From Aeromicrobium phoceense (GTDB lineage Bacteria; Actinomycetota; Actinomycetes; Propionibacteriales; Nocardioidaceae): 64,000 nucleotides of DNA. The DNA is taken from assembly GCF_013868155.1 (NCBI RefSeq), contig NZ_JACEOG010000001.1, positions 1,674,001-1,738,000 of the forward strand, read 5' to 3'. The notes under the pieces were generated by a model. The model was given only the letters and a program-made list of their open reading frames with translations, was not told the DNA's origin and ran no database searches. The position numbers and the translations under genes are program-made. Shown piece by piece: positions 40,240-47,645 of the stretch; the first letter of the stretch is position 1; each line of letters starts with the position of its first letter.

Positions 40240-41363
40240 CCCCTCACGGGCCGGTGCTTGCCGGGACCCGCATCCTCGTCACGGCCCAGCGCCGCGCCAC
40301 CGACCTGGCCAGCGCGTTGGTGCGCCGTGGCGCGCAGGTGCACATCGCCGCGACCCTCGGGGTCGAGGCGCACATCGACGAGGACACGCTCGTGCGGCGC
40401 ACGCAGGAGCTCATCGCCGACCCGCCGGACGTCGTGGTCGTCACGACCGGCATCGGGTTCCGCAGCTGGCTGGAGACGGCCGAGTCGGTCGACCTGCTCG
40501 AGCCGCTGCTCGAGGTCCTGGCGGCGGCGCGGATCGTCGCGCGAGGGCCCAAGGCCCGGGGCGCCATCCAGGCCTCGGGACTCGTGGCGGACTGGGTCGC
40601 CGAGTCCGAGACGTCGCGCGAGATGGCCGAGTACCTCGTGGCCGAGGGCGTCGACGGGATGCGGATCGCGGTGCAGCACCACGGCGCCGGCGACGACGGG
40701 CTGGAGTCGGCGGTCACGGCGGCCGGCGCGTCCACGGTGCCCCTCGTGGTCTACCGCTGGGGCCCGCCGCCGGACCCCGAGGCCGTCGAGCGGTCGGTGC
40801 GCGACGCCGCGTGCGGCGGCTTCGACGCGATCGTCTTCACCTCCGCCCCCGGCGCGAGCGCCTGGCTGTCCGTCGTTCGCGACCTCGGCGAGCGCGCCGC
40901 CCTGCTGGAGCTGGCGCGCGAGGGGCGGCTCGTGCTCGCCGCCGTCGGGCCGGTCACGGCCGAGCCCCTCGTCGTCGCGGGCTTCGAGCCGCTCGTGCCC
41001 GATCGCGGGCGTCTCGGCGCCCTCGTGAGGTCGGTCGTCCTGCACTTCGGTGGCGACGACCTCGGCGTCGACGTCGCCACCGGCCGGCTGCGCCTGCACG
41101 CCACCGCTGCCACCCTCGACCACGCGGTGCTGCCGCTCCCGCCCGCCGGGCTGGCGGTCCTGCGGCTGCTGGCGTCCGACCCGGGCGCCGTCTTCACCCG
41201 CGACCAGGTGCTGTCGGTGCTGCCCCGCGCCACCGACGACCACCACGCCGCCGACGTCGCCGTCGGGCGCCTGCGGGAGGCCCTCGGCGACCGCAGCCTC
41301 GTCAAGACCGTGGTCAAGCGCGGCTACCGCCTCGAACCGCTCCACCGGGAGGACATCGCATGA
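40236..41363 (+). CDS. nnaR: HemD-like/winged-helix regulator of nitrate assimilation, 375 aa
   Basis: Residues about 10-265 resemble uroporphyrinogen-III synthase (VTAQRRATDLASALVRRGAQ, VVTTGIGFRSWLE, AIVFTSAPGASAW). Residues about 290-370 form an OmpR/PhoB-type winged helix (GAVFTRDQVLSVLP, DVAVGRLREALGD, VKTVVKRGYRLEP). This fusion matches NnaR, which in Streptomyces and Mycobacterium smegmatis acts with GlnR on nitrate/nitrite genes. Whether it keeps synthase activity for siroheme is unclear. It overlaps genes on both sides by four bases. Confidence 0.87.
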   Translation: MTPHGPVLAGTRILVTAQRRATDLASALVRRGAQVHIAATLGVEAHIDEDTLVRRTQELIADPPDVVVVTTGIGFRSWLETAESVDLLEPLLEVLAAARIVARGPKARGAIQASGLVADWVAESETSREMAEYLVAEGVDGMRIAVQHHGAGDDGLESAVTAAGASTVPLVVYRWGPPPDPEAVERSVRDAACGGFDAIVFTSAPGASAWLSVVRDLGERAALLELAREGRLVLAAVGPVTAEPLVVAGFEPLVPDRGRLGALVRSVVLHFGGDDLGVDVATGRLRLHATAATLDHAVLPLPPAGLAVLRLLASDPGAVFTRDQVLSVLPRATDDHHAADVAVGRLREALGDRSLVKTVVKRGYRLEPLHREDIA

Positions 41364-42076
41364 GGTCCCTGTCGCAGCCCGTCCTGATCGCCTGCAGTCA
41401 CGGCACCCGCTCGGCCCGCGGAGCGGCCGCGGTGGCCGCCCTCGTCGAGGCCGTGCGCACCGCGCTGCCCTCCGTGGAGGTGCTCGACACGTGGGTCGAC
41501 GTCCAGGAGCCGGCCCTCCCCACGGTCGCCGAGTCGGTGGCTGACCGCGAGGCCGTCGTCGTGCCGCTGCTGCTCTCGGCCGGCTACCACGTGCACCACG
41601 ACATCGCGGGCGTCGTCACCAGGCGTCCCGGCCACGTCGCTGCCGCGCCGCTGGGACCGCACGCGGCCATCACGCGGACGCTCGTGTCGCGCCTGCACGA
41701 CGAGGGCCTGCGACCCGACGACACCGTGGTGCTGGGCGCCTCCGCGTCCAGCGATCCGCGGGCCCTGGCCGACCTCCGCGCGACGGCGGCCGAACTGTCG
41801 TTCCGGCTCGGCCGGCGCGTCGAGCTCGGCCACGTGGGCCACTGCGGCACGCCGCTGGCCGACGTCGTGCGCGGGGTGCGACGCCCGGGCCGGCGGGTGC
41901 TGGTCGCCAGCCACCTGCTCGCGCCCGGTCACTTCCACGACGCTCTCGGCCGGGCCGGGGCCGACGTCGTCACGGCCCCCCTGCTCGACGAGCGCCGGCC
42001 CGACGAGCGGCTGGTGTCCCTCGTGCTGGAGCGGTACGCCGCCGCCTGCGCCCACGACCTCGCGACCGCGGTGTGA
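41360..42076 (+). CDS. Sirohydrochlorin chelatase (CbiX/SirB-like), 238 aa
   Basis: Two CbiX half-domains: PVLIACSHGTRSARGAAAV with the N-terminal metal-binding His and VLVASHLLAPGHFHD in the second half, plus VVPLLLSAGYHVHHDI. It probably inserts iron into sirohydrochlorin to supply siroheme to NirB, given its place in the operon. The ATG overlaps the nnaR stop, and its stop overlaps the nitrate reductase GTG. Confidence 0.88.
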   Translation: MRSLSQPVLIACSHGTRSARGAAAVAALVEAVRTALPSVEVLDTWVDVQEPALPTVAESVADREAVVVPLLLSAGYHVHHDIAGVVTRRPGHVAAAPLGPHAAITRTLVSRLHDEGLRPDDTVVLGASASSDPRALADLRATAAELSFRLGRRVELGHVGHCGTPLADVVRGVRRPGRRVLVASHLLAPGHFHDALGRAGADVVTAPLLDERRPDERLVSLVLERYAAACAHDLATAV

Positions 42077-45000
42077 CGATGGTCGACACCGTCTGCGGCT
42101 ACTGCGGCGTCGGGTGCGGTCTGACGCTCCAGGTCGAGCGACGGCACGACACCGTGCGGGTCACCGGTGCCGTGGGCACGGCGAGCCACCCCGCCAACGC
42201 CGGACGGCTCTGCACGAAGGGCGCCACCACCGCCGACCTGCTCGCCGCCCCGGGACGCATGGAGAAGGCCTCGGTGCGCTCCGACCGTGGGTCCGAGCGC
42301 GCGGAGGTCGGGATCGAGGCCGCACTCGACGAGGCCGCCACCCGGTTCCGTGCCGTGATCGACGAGCACGGACCCGACGCCGTGGCGCTCTACGTCTCGG
42401 GCCAGATGTCGCTGGAGGCTCAGTACCTCGCCACCAAGCTCGCCAAGGGCTACCTGCGCACCGTCAACATCGAGTCGAACTCTCGGCTGTGCATGGCCAG
42501 CGCTGGCACCGGCTACAAGCAGTCGCTGGGCGCCGACGGCCCGCCCGGCTCCTACGACGACTTCGACCACGCCGACCTGTTCCTGGTGATCGGCTCGAAC
42601 ATGGCCGACGCCCACCCGATCCTGTTCCTGCGGATGATGGAGCGGGTCAAGGCCGGTGCGCGCCTCGTCGTCGTCGATCCCCGGCGCACGGCGACCGCCG
42701 AGAAGGCCGACCTCTTCTGCCAGATCCGGCCCGGTACCGACCTGGCCTTCCTCAACGGGCTGCTGCACCTGCTGGTGGAGGCCGGTGCCGTCGACCGCGA
42801 GTTCGTCGACCGGCACACCCGCGGCTGGGACGACGTCGAGGCGATGCTGGCCGACTACGCGCCCGACACCGTCGCCGCCACGACCGGCATCGCCGCCGAC
42901 GACCTGCGCACGGTCGCCGGCTGGATCGCCGAGGCGGGCGACTGGATGACCTGCTGGACCATGGGTCTCAACCAGTCCACGCACGGCACCTGGAACACCA
43001 ACGCCATCTGCAACCTGCACCTGGCCACCGGCGCGATCTGCCGTCCGGGCTCAGGCCCCTTCTCGCTGACGGGCCAGCCGAACGCGATGGGCGGCCGCGA
43101 GATGGGCTACATGGGTCCCGGCCTGCCGGGGCAGCGCTCGGTGGTCTCGGCCGACGACCGTGCGTTCTGCGAGGACGTGTGGGACCTGGCACCGGGCACG
43201 ATCCGCGACGAAATGGGACGCGGCACGATCGACCTCTTCGAGCAGATGGCGGCCGGCGACGTGCGGGCCGCGTGGATCATCTGCACCAACCCCGCGCACT
43301 CCGTGGCGAACCGGTCCACCGTCCTGGAGGGGCTCGCCGCCGCCGACCTCGTGGTGGTGCAGGACGCCTACGCCGAGAACGAGACGCTCACCCATGCCGA
43401 CGTCGCGCTGCCGGCCGCGCTCTGGACCGAGGCCGAGGGCGTCATGGTGAACTCCGAGCGCAACCTCAGCCTGTGCCAGCCGGCCGGTCCACCGCCAGGC
43501 GACGCCCGCCCCGACTGGAGGCTCATCGCCGACATCGCGACGCGGCTCGGCTTCGGCGAGGCCTTCGCCTTCGACAGCGCCGAGGAGGTGTTCGAGGAGA
43601 TCCGCGCGTTCGCCAACCCGGCCACCGGCTACGACCTGCGCGGAGCGACCTACGAGCGGCTGCGGGAGGGCCCGCTCCAGTGGCCGTGCCCGCCGGGCGG
43701 CGAGCGTCGTAATCCCGTTCGCTACGTCACGGACGGCGACATCTCGTTCCCGATGCCCGACGGGCGCGCCGTGTTCCACGCCCGGCCGCACCTGCCGCCG
43801 GCCGAGCTGCCCGACGACGACTTCCCCGTGGTGCTCAACACCGGTCGGCTGCCGCACCAGTGGCACACGATGACCAAGACCGGCAAGGTCCCGCGGCTCA
43901 ACCGGCTCAACCCCGACCCCTTCGTCGAGGTCCATCCCGACGACGCGGCGGCCCTCGGCATCGGCGAGGGCTCGTTGGTGCGGATCGTCTCGCGGCGTGG
44001 TGAGGCGGTGCTGCCGGCCGTCGTCACCGATCGCGTGCTGCCCGGCACGTGCTTCGCGCCGATGCACTGGGGCGAGATGACGGGGGAGGGTCTGGCGGTC
44101 AACGCGGTCACGAACGACGCGGTCGACCCCGACTCGCTGCAACCGGAGTTCAAGGCCTGCGCGGTACGCCTGGAGCGCGCGCCGATCCGGCTGCCCGTCG
44201 CGCCCCCGGTCGGCGCGGAGCCGTCCGAGCTGGAGACGGCCTGGCTCGCCGGCTACCTCGCCGCCATGACGCACCGCGCGCCCACGCTGCCTCCGTCGGC
44301 GCCGGTCGCGCCGGAGGTGCGCGCGTGGTTCGCCGAGGTGCTCGTCGCCATCGCGCCGGAGGCGCAGGAAGCGTCCGCCGACGTCACGATCCTCACGGCG
44401 TCGCAGACGGGCCGGGTCGAGGACCACGCCCCCGAGCTGGTCCGACTCCTGTCCGGTCGGGGCGTCACCGCGGTCCACCGCTCGCTCGCCGGCATCCGCC
44501 CCGAGGACCTCACCGGCACGGTCCTGTTCGTCACGAGCACGACCGGCGACGGCGATCCGCCCACGGAGGCGGCGGCGTTCTGGCGCCTCCTCGCGGACGC
44601 GCCACGTCTCGCCGGGCTGCGCTACAGCGTGCTGGCCTTCGGCGACTCCACGTACGCCGACTTCTGCGGGTTCGGGCGCCGCCTCGACGAGCGCCTGGCC
44701 GACCTCGGTGCCGAGCGCCTCGCCGCACGCGTCGACTGCGAGCCGGCCTTCGACGCGCCGGCCTCGGACTGGCTCGACTCCGTCGGGCGGGCGCTGGGCG
44801 CCGTCGACACGATCACGGTCGCCGAGCCCGACACCCCGGCCTACGGGCGCAACCGGCCCTTGGCCACGCGGATGACGCGCAACGAGCTGCTGACCACTCC
44901 CGACTCGTCCAAGGAGGTGCGCCGGTTCGGCTTCCACCTCCCCGAGGGCACGCTCGAGTACGAGCCGGGCGACGCTCTCGCGGTGGCGCCACGCGTGGAC

Positions 45001-45951
45001 CCGGCCTACGTGGACGCCTGGCTGACGCTCACCGGCCTGGACGGCGACGCCCTGCTGGAGTCCGACGGCGAGCCGGTGCGCCTCTCCGACGCGCTCGCCG
45101 AGCGGTACGACCCGGTCACGATCACGCCGGCCGTCGTGCGCCTGGTCATCGACCGCCATCGCGGCGCCGTGAGTGGCCTGCCCGATCCCGACGACCGGCT
45201 CGCGGTGCAGGAGTGGGCGTGGGGCCGGCAGATCGTGGACCTGCTGCACGACCACCCCACGCTGGCGCGCCTCGATCAGTGGCTCACCGTGCTCGGCCCG
45301 CTCACCCCACGGCAGTACTCGATCTCGTCCAGCCCGCTCGAGGACCCGCGCGAGGTGCAGGTGACCGTCTCGGTGGTCCGGCACCGCGTCCACGGCCTGT
45401 GGCGGCACGGCATCTGCTCGAGCCACCTCGCCGACCGGGCGGGGGAGCAGGACGTGAGCATCCACGTGCAGCGCCAGCGCCACTTCCGGCCACCGGGTGA
45501 CCCGGGCGCCGCCGCGATCATGATCGGCCCGGGCACGGGCATCGCGCCGTTCCGCGGGTTCCTCCAGCATCGGGCGCTCGCCGGCGAGCCCGGTCCGAAC
45601 TGGCTGTTCTTCGGCGACCGGAACGCGAGCTCGGACTTCCTCTACCGCGACGAGCTCGAGTCGCTGCGGCGCGACGGCGTGCTGACGCGGCTCGACACGG
45701 CGTTCTCGCGCGACCAGGACCGGCGGGTCTACGTCCAGGACCGGATGCGCGAGCAGGGCACTGAGCTGTGGCGCTGGCTCGACGAGGGCGCCCACCTCTA
45801 CGTGTGCGGCGATCGCGTGCACATGGCCAAGGACGTCGAGGCCACGCTGCTGCACCTGGCCGAGCGCCACGGGGGCCTGTCCCGGGACGGTGCGCGCGAC
45901 TGGCTCGCCGGGCTGGCCGAGGAGGGCCGCTACGCCAAGGACGTCTACTGA
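42073..45951 (+). CDS. nasA: Fused assimilatory nitrate reductase / flavodoxin / FAD-NADPH reductase, 1292 aa
   Basis: Residues 1-700 are a bis-MGD molybdoenzyme: C8, C11, C15 and C47 for a [4Fe-4S] cluster and C140 in NSRLCMAS as the molybdenum ligand, ending in a molydopterin-dinucleotide domain (LNTGRLPHQWHTMTKTG). From about 771 a flavodoxin-like FMN domain (LTASQTGRVED) begins, and from about 930 a CysJ-like FAD/NADPH domain with RQYSISSSP (about 1080) and GPGTGIAPFRGFL (about 1155). The single chain could carry electrons from NADPH to nitrate. Such nitrate reductase / sulfite-reductase-flavoprotein fusions are known in some actinobacteria. GTG 42073 overlaps the cbiX stop; ATG 42079 is also possible. 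Confidence 0.93.
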   Translation: MTMVDTVCGYCGVGCGLTLQVERRHDTVRVTGAVGTASHPANAGRLCTKGATTADLLAAPGRMEKASVRSDRGSERAEVGIEAALDEAATRFRAVIDEHGPDAVALYVSGQMSLEAQYLATKLAKGYLRTVNIESNSRLCMASAGTGYKQSLGADGPPGSYDDFDHADLFLVIGSNMADAHPILFLRMMERVKAGARLVVVDPRRTATAEKADLFCQIRPGTDLAFLNGLLHLLVEAGAVDREFVDRHTRGWDDVEAMLADYAPDTVAATTGIAADDLRTVAGWIAEAGDWMTCWTMGLNQSTHGTWNTNAICNLHLATGAICRPGSGPFSLTGQPNAMGGREMGYMGPGLPGQRSVVSADDRAFCEDVWDLAPGTIRDEMGRGTIDLFEQMAAGDVRAAWIICTNPAHSVANRSTVLEGLAAADLVVVQDAYAENETLTHADVALPAALWTEAEGVMVNSERNLSLCQPAGPPPGDARPDWRLIADIATRLGFGEAFAFDSAEEVFEEIRAFANPATGYDLRGATYERLREGPLQWPCPPGGERRNPVRYVTDGDISFPMPDGRAVFHARPHLPPAELPDDDFPVVLNTGRLPHQWHTMTKTGKVPRLNRLNPDPFVEVHPDDAAALGIGEGSLVRIVSRRGEAVLPAVVTDRVLPGTCFAPMHWGEMTGEGLAVNAVTNDAVDPDSLQPEFKACAVRLERAPIRLPVAPPVGAEPSELETAWLAGYLAAMTHRAPTLPPSAPVAPEVRAWFAEVLVAIAPEAQEASADVTILTASQTGRVEDHAPELVRLLSGRGVTAVHRSLAGIRPEDLTGTVLFVTSTTGDGDPPTEAAAFWRLLADAPRLAGLRYSVLAFGDSTYADFCGFGRRLDERLADLGAERLAARVDCEPAFDAPASDWLDSVGRALGAVDTITVAEPDTPAYGRNRPLATRMTRNELLTTPDSSKEVRRFGFHLPEGTLEYEPGDALAVAPRVDPAYVDAWLTLTGLDGDALLESDGEPVRLSDALAERYDPVTITPAVVRLVIDRHRGAVSGLPDPDDRLAVQEWAWGRQIVDLLHDHPTLARLDQWLTVLGPLTPRQYSISSSPLEDPREVQVTVSVVRHRVHGLWRHGICSSHLADRAGEQDVSIHVQRQRHFRPPGDPGAAAIMIGPGTGIAPFRGFLQHRALAGEPGPNWLFFGDRNASSDFLYRDELESLRRDGVLTRLDTAFSRDQDRRVYVQDRMREQGTELWRWLDEGAHLYVCGDRVHMAKDVEATLLHLAERHGGLSRDGARDWLAGLAEEGRYAKDVY

Positions 45952-45986
45952 CGACCGGCGCGACCCCGCTGGGTAGGGTTTCGGCC

Positions 45987-46829
45987 ATGACCGTGGCCGT
46001 CGTGACCGACTCCACCGCGTCGTTGGATCCCGACGACGCGGCACGCGAGGGGATCACGGTCGTGCCCACCACGGTCATCATCGGCGCGCGGGTCTACACC
46101 GAGGGCGTCGACGTGACGTCCCAGATGATCGCCGACGCGCTCACCGAGTCCGTTCCGGTGAGCACCTCGCGGCCGTCGCCCGAGACGTTCCAGGCCGTCT
46201 ACCGTGCCCTCGCGTCCACCGGCGTCGACGAGATCGTGTCGGTCCACATCAGCTCGAAGGTCTCCGGCACCGTCGACGCGGCCCGGCTCGCGGCCGACCG
46301 TGTCGACGTCCCCGTCCGTGTCGTCGACACGATGCAGGCGGGACTGGCCACCGGTTTCGCCGCGGGCGCCGCGGCCCGCGCGCGCGACGCCGGCGGCACC
46401 GCCGAGCAGGTGGAGGCCGCCGCGGTCGCCTCGGCCCGCTCGGCACGCGTCCTGCTCTACGTCGACACTCTCGAGTACCTGCGCCGCGGAGGCCGCATCG
46501 GCCGGGCCGCGGCGCTCATCGGGTCCGCGCTGGCGGTCAAGCCCATCCTCACCCTGGAGGACGGCGAGGTGACGCCCCTCGAGAAGGTCCGCACGTCGTC
46601 CAAGGCACTGGCCCGACTCGTCACGCTCGCCGTCGAGACGGTGGGCACCTACCCCGGGGACTACGACATCGGCGTGCTGCACCTGGCCAGCGAGCAGGTG
46701 GCGGTGGGGGTGGCCCACTCCCTCGCGCAGCGACTGGACCGCGCCGAGATCGGCGTGGACGAGGTGGGTGCCGACATCGGGGCCCACGTCGGACCCGGGA
46801 TGATCGCGGTCACCGTCAGCGCTCGCTGA
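45987..46829 (+). CDS. DegV-family fatty-acid-binding protein, 280 aa
   Basis: VAVVTDSTASLDPDDA is the N-terminal DegV signature, followed by TSRPSPETFQAVYR and VVDTMQAGLATGF. DegV/FakB proteins bind a fatty acid and can present it to the FakA kinase; no fakA is seen here. TAGGGT (45974-45979) ends eight bases before the ATG, so the transcript is probably leaderless. Confidence 0.9.
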   Translation: MTVAVVTDSTASLDPDDAAREGITVVPTTVIIGARVYTEGVDVTSQMIADALTESVPVSTSRPSPETFQAVYRALASTGVDEIVSVHISSKVSGTVDAARLAADRVDVPVRVVDTMQAGLATGFAAGAAARARDAGGTAEQVEAAAVASARSARVLLYVDTLEYLRRGGRIGRAAALIGSALAVKPILTLEDGEVTPLEKVRTSSKALARLVTLAVETVGTYPGDYDIGVLHLASEQVAVGVAHSLAQRLDRAEIGVDEVGADIGAHVGPGMIAVTVSAR

Positions 46830-46831
46830 CC

Positions 46832-46872
46832 GTCCACAGGACCACCGCCGCGGGACCGGCGGTCCACAGGAC
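46832..46872. promoter_or_regulatory. Paired GTCCACAGGAC palindromes upstream of comEA
   Basis: GTCC-ACA-GGAC occurs at 46832-46842 and again at 46862-46872, exactly 30 bp apart, in the 90-bp gap before comEA. Each copy is itself a palindrome. They lie 36 and more bases upstream of the -10 hexamer TAGGGT (46908-46913). A role in control of comEA-comEC is inferred. Confidence 0.5.
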
Positions 46873-46919
46873 GTGCGCGGGTGGTTCCGCCGCCCGTGGG
46901 GCGTTCCTAGGGTCGCGAC

Positions 46920-47645
46920 ATGGCCCCCGTCCCGCCCGAGACCCGCGCCCAGGTCGCGCGGCAGCGCCTCGCCGAGCTGGCCGCGACCTTCGACGCCACG
47001 CTTCCCGATCCTGACCGGCCACCGCCCGGGCGACGTCGCAGGCCCGATCTCTCCCGACGCCTGCTGCGGCCCGGTCACGTGCGGTTCGCGGCCGTCGTGG
47101 GCGGCGCCGCGGCGGTCCTCGTCGTGTGGTGGCTGCTGGCGGGGCGGCCCCACGAGGTCACGGTTCCGGCGTCCTCGGGGGTGGAAGTCGCCGGCGCCGA
47201 GCCGTCCGCGGGCGCCACGGCGGGCACGCTCGTCGTCGACGTCGCGGGCCGCGTGCGGCGCCCCGGCATCGTCACGCTGCCGCCGGGGTCGCGCGTGCAC
47301 GAGGCGATCGAGGCCGCGGGCGGGACCAAGGGCAAGGTCGACACGGCCTCCCTCAACCTTGCTCGCGTGCTCACCGACGGGGAGCAGGTGGTGGTCGGTG
47401 CCCCGGCTGCCGCGCCGGCCGGGGGAGCCTCGGGCCCGGCGGGGCCGGCGGACGCTGTCGTGAACCTCAACTCCGCGGACCTGGTGGCCCTGGACTCGCT
47501 GCCCGGCGTCGGACCGGTGACGGCCGAGTCGATCGTCGCGTGGCGCGAGGAGAACGGTCCGTTCCGCTCCGTCGACGACCTCTTGGACGTCAAGGGGATC
47601 GGCGAGGCGACCCTGGCTGACCTGCGTGACCGGGTCTCGGTCTGA
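46920..47645 (+). CDS. comEA: ComEA-family DNA-binding protein, 241 aa
   Basis: A cytoplasmic N-terminal region of about 55 residues is followed by one membrane segment (VVGGAAAVLVVWWLLAG), a SLBB domain (VDVAGRVRRPGIVTLPPG) and a C-terminal helix-hairpin-helix pair (VVNLNSADLVALDSLPGVGP and LLDVKGIGEATLADL). It would bind DNA outside the membrane for uptake with ComEC. TAGGGT ends seven bases before the ATG. It overlaps comEC by 20 bases. Confidence 0.93.
   Translation: MAPVPPETRAQVARQRLAELAATFDATLPDPDRPPPGRRRRPDLSRRLLRPGHVRFAAVVGGAAAVLVVWWLLAGRPHEVTVPASSGVEVAGAEPSAGATAGTLVVDVAGRVRRPGIVTLPPGSRVHEAIEAAGGTKGKVDTASLNLARVLTDGEQVVVGAPAAAPAGGASGPAGPADAVVNLNSADLVALDSLPGVGPVTAESIVAWREENGPFRSVDDLLDVKGIGEATLADLRDRVSV

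Noticed and set aside
42073-45951. Frameshift or assembly join of two genes (nasA and cysJ)
   Set aside because: The frame is continuous through the linker, domain order and spacing are natural, and comparable fusions are known in actinobacteria.
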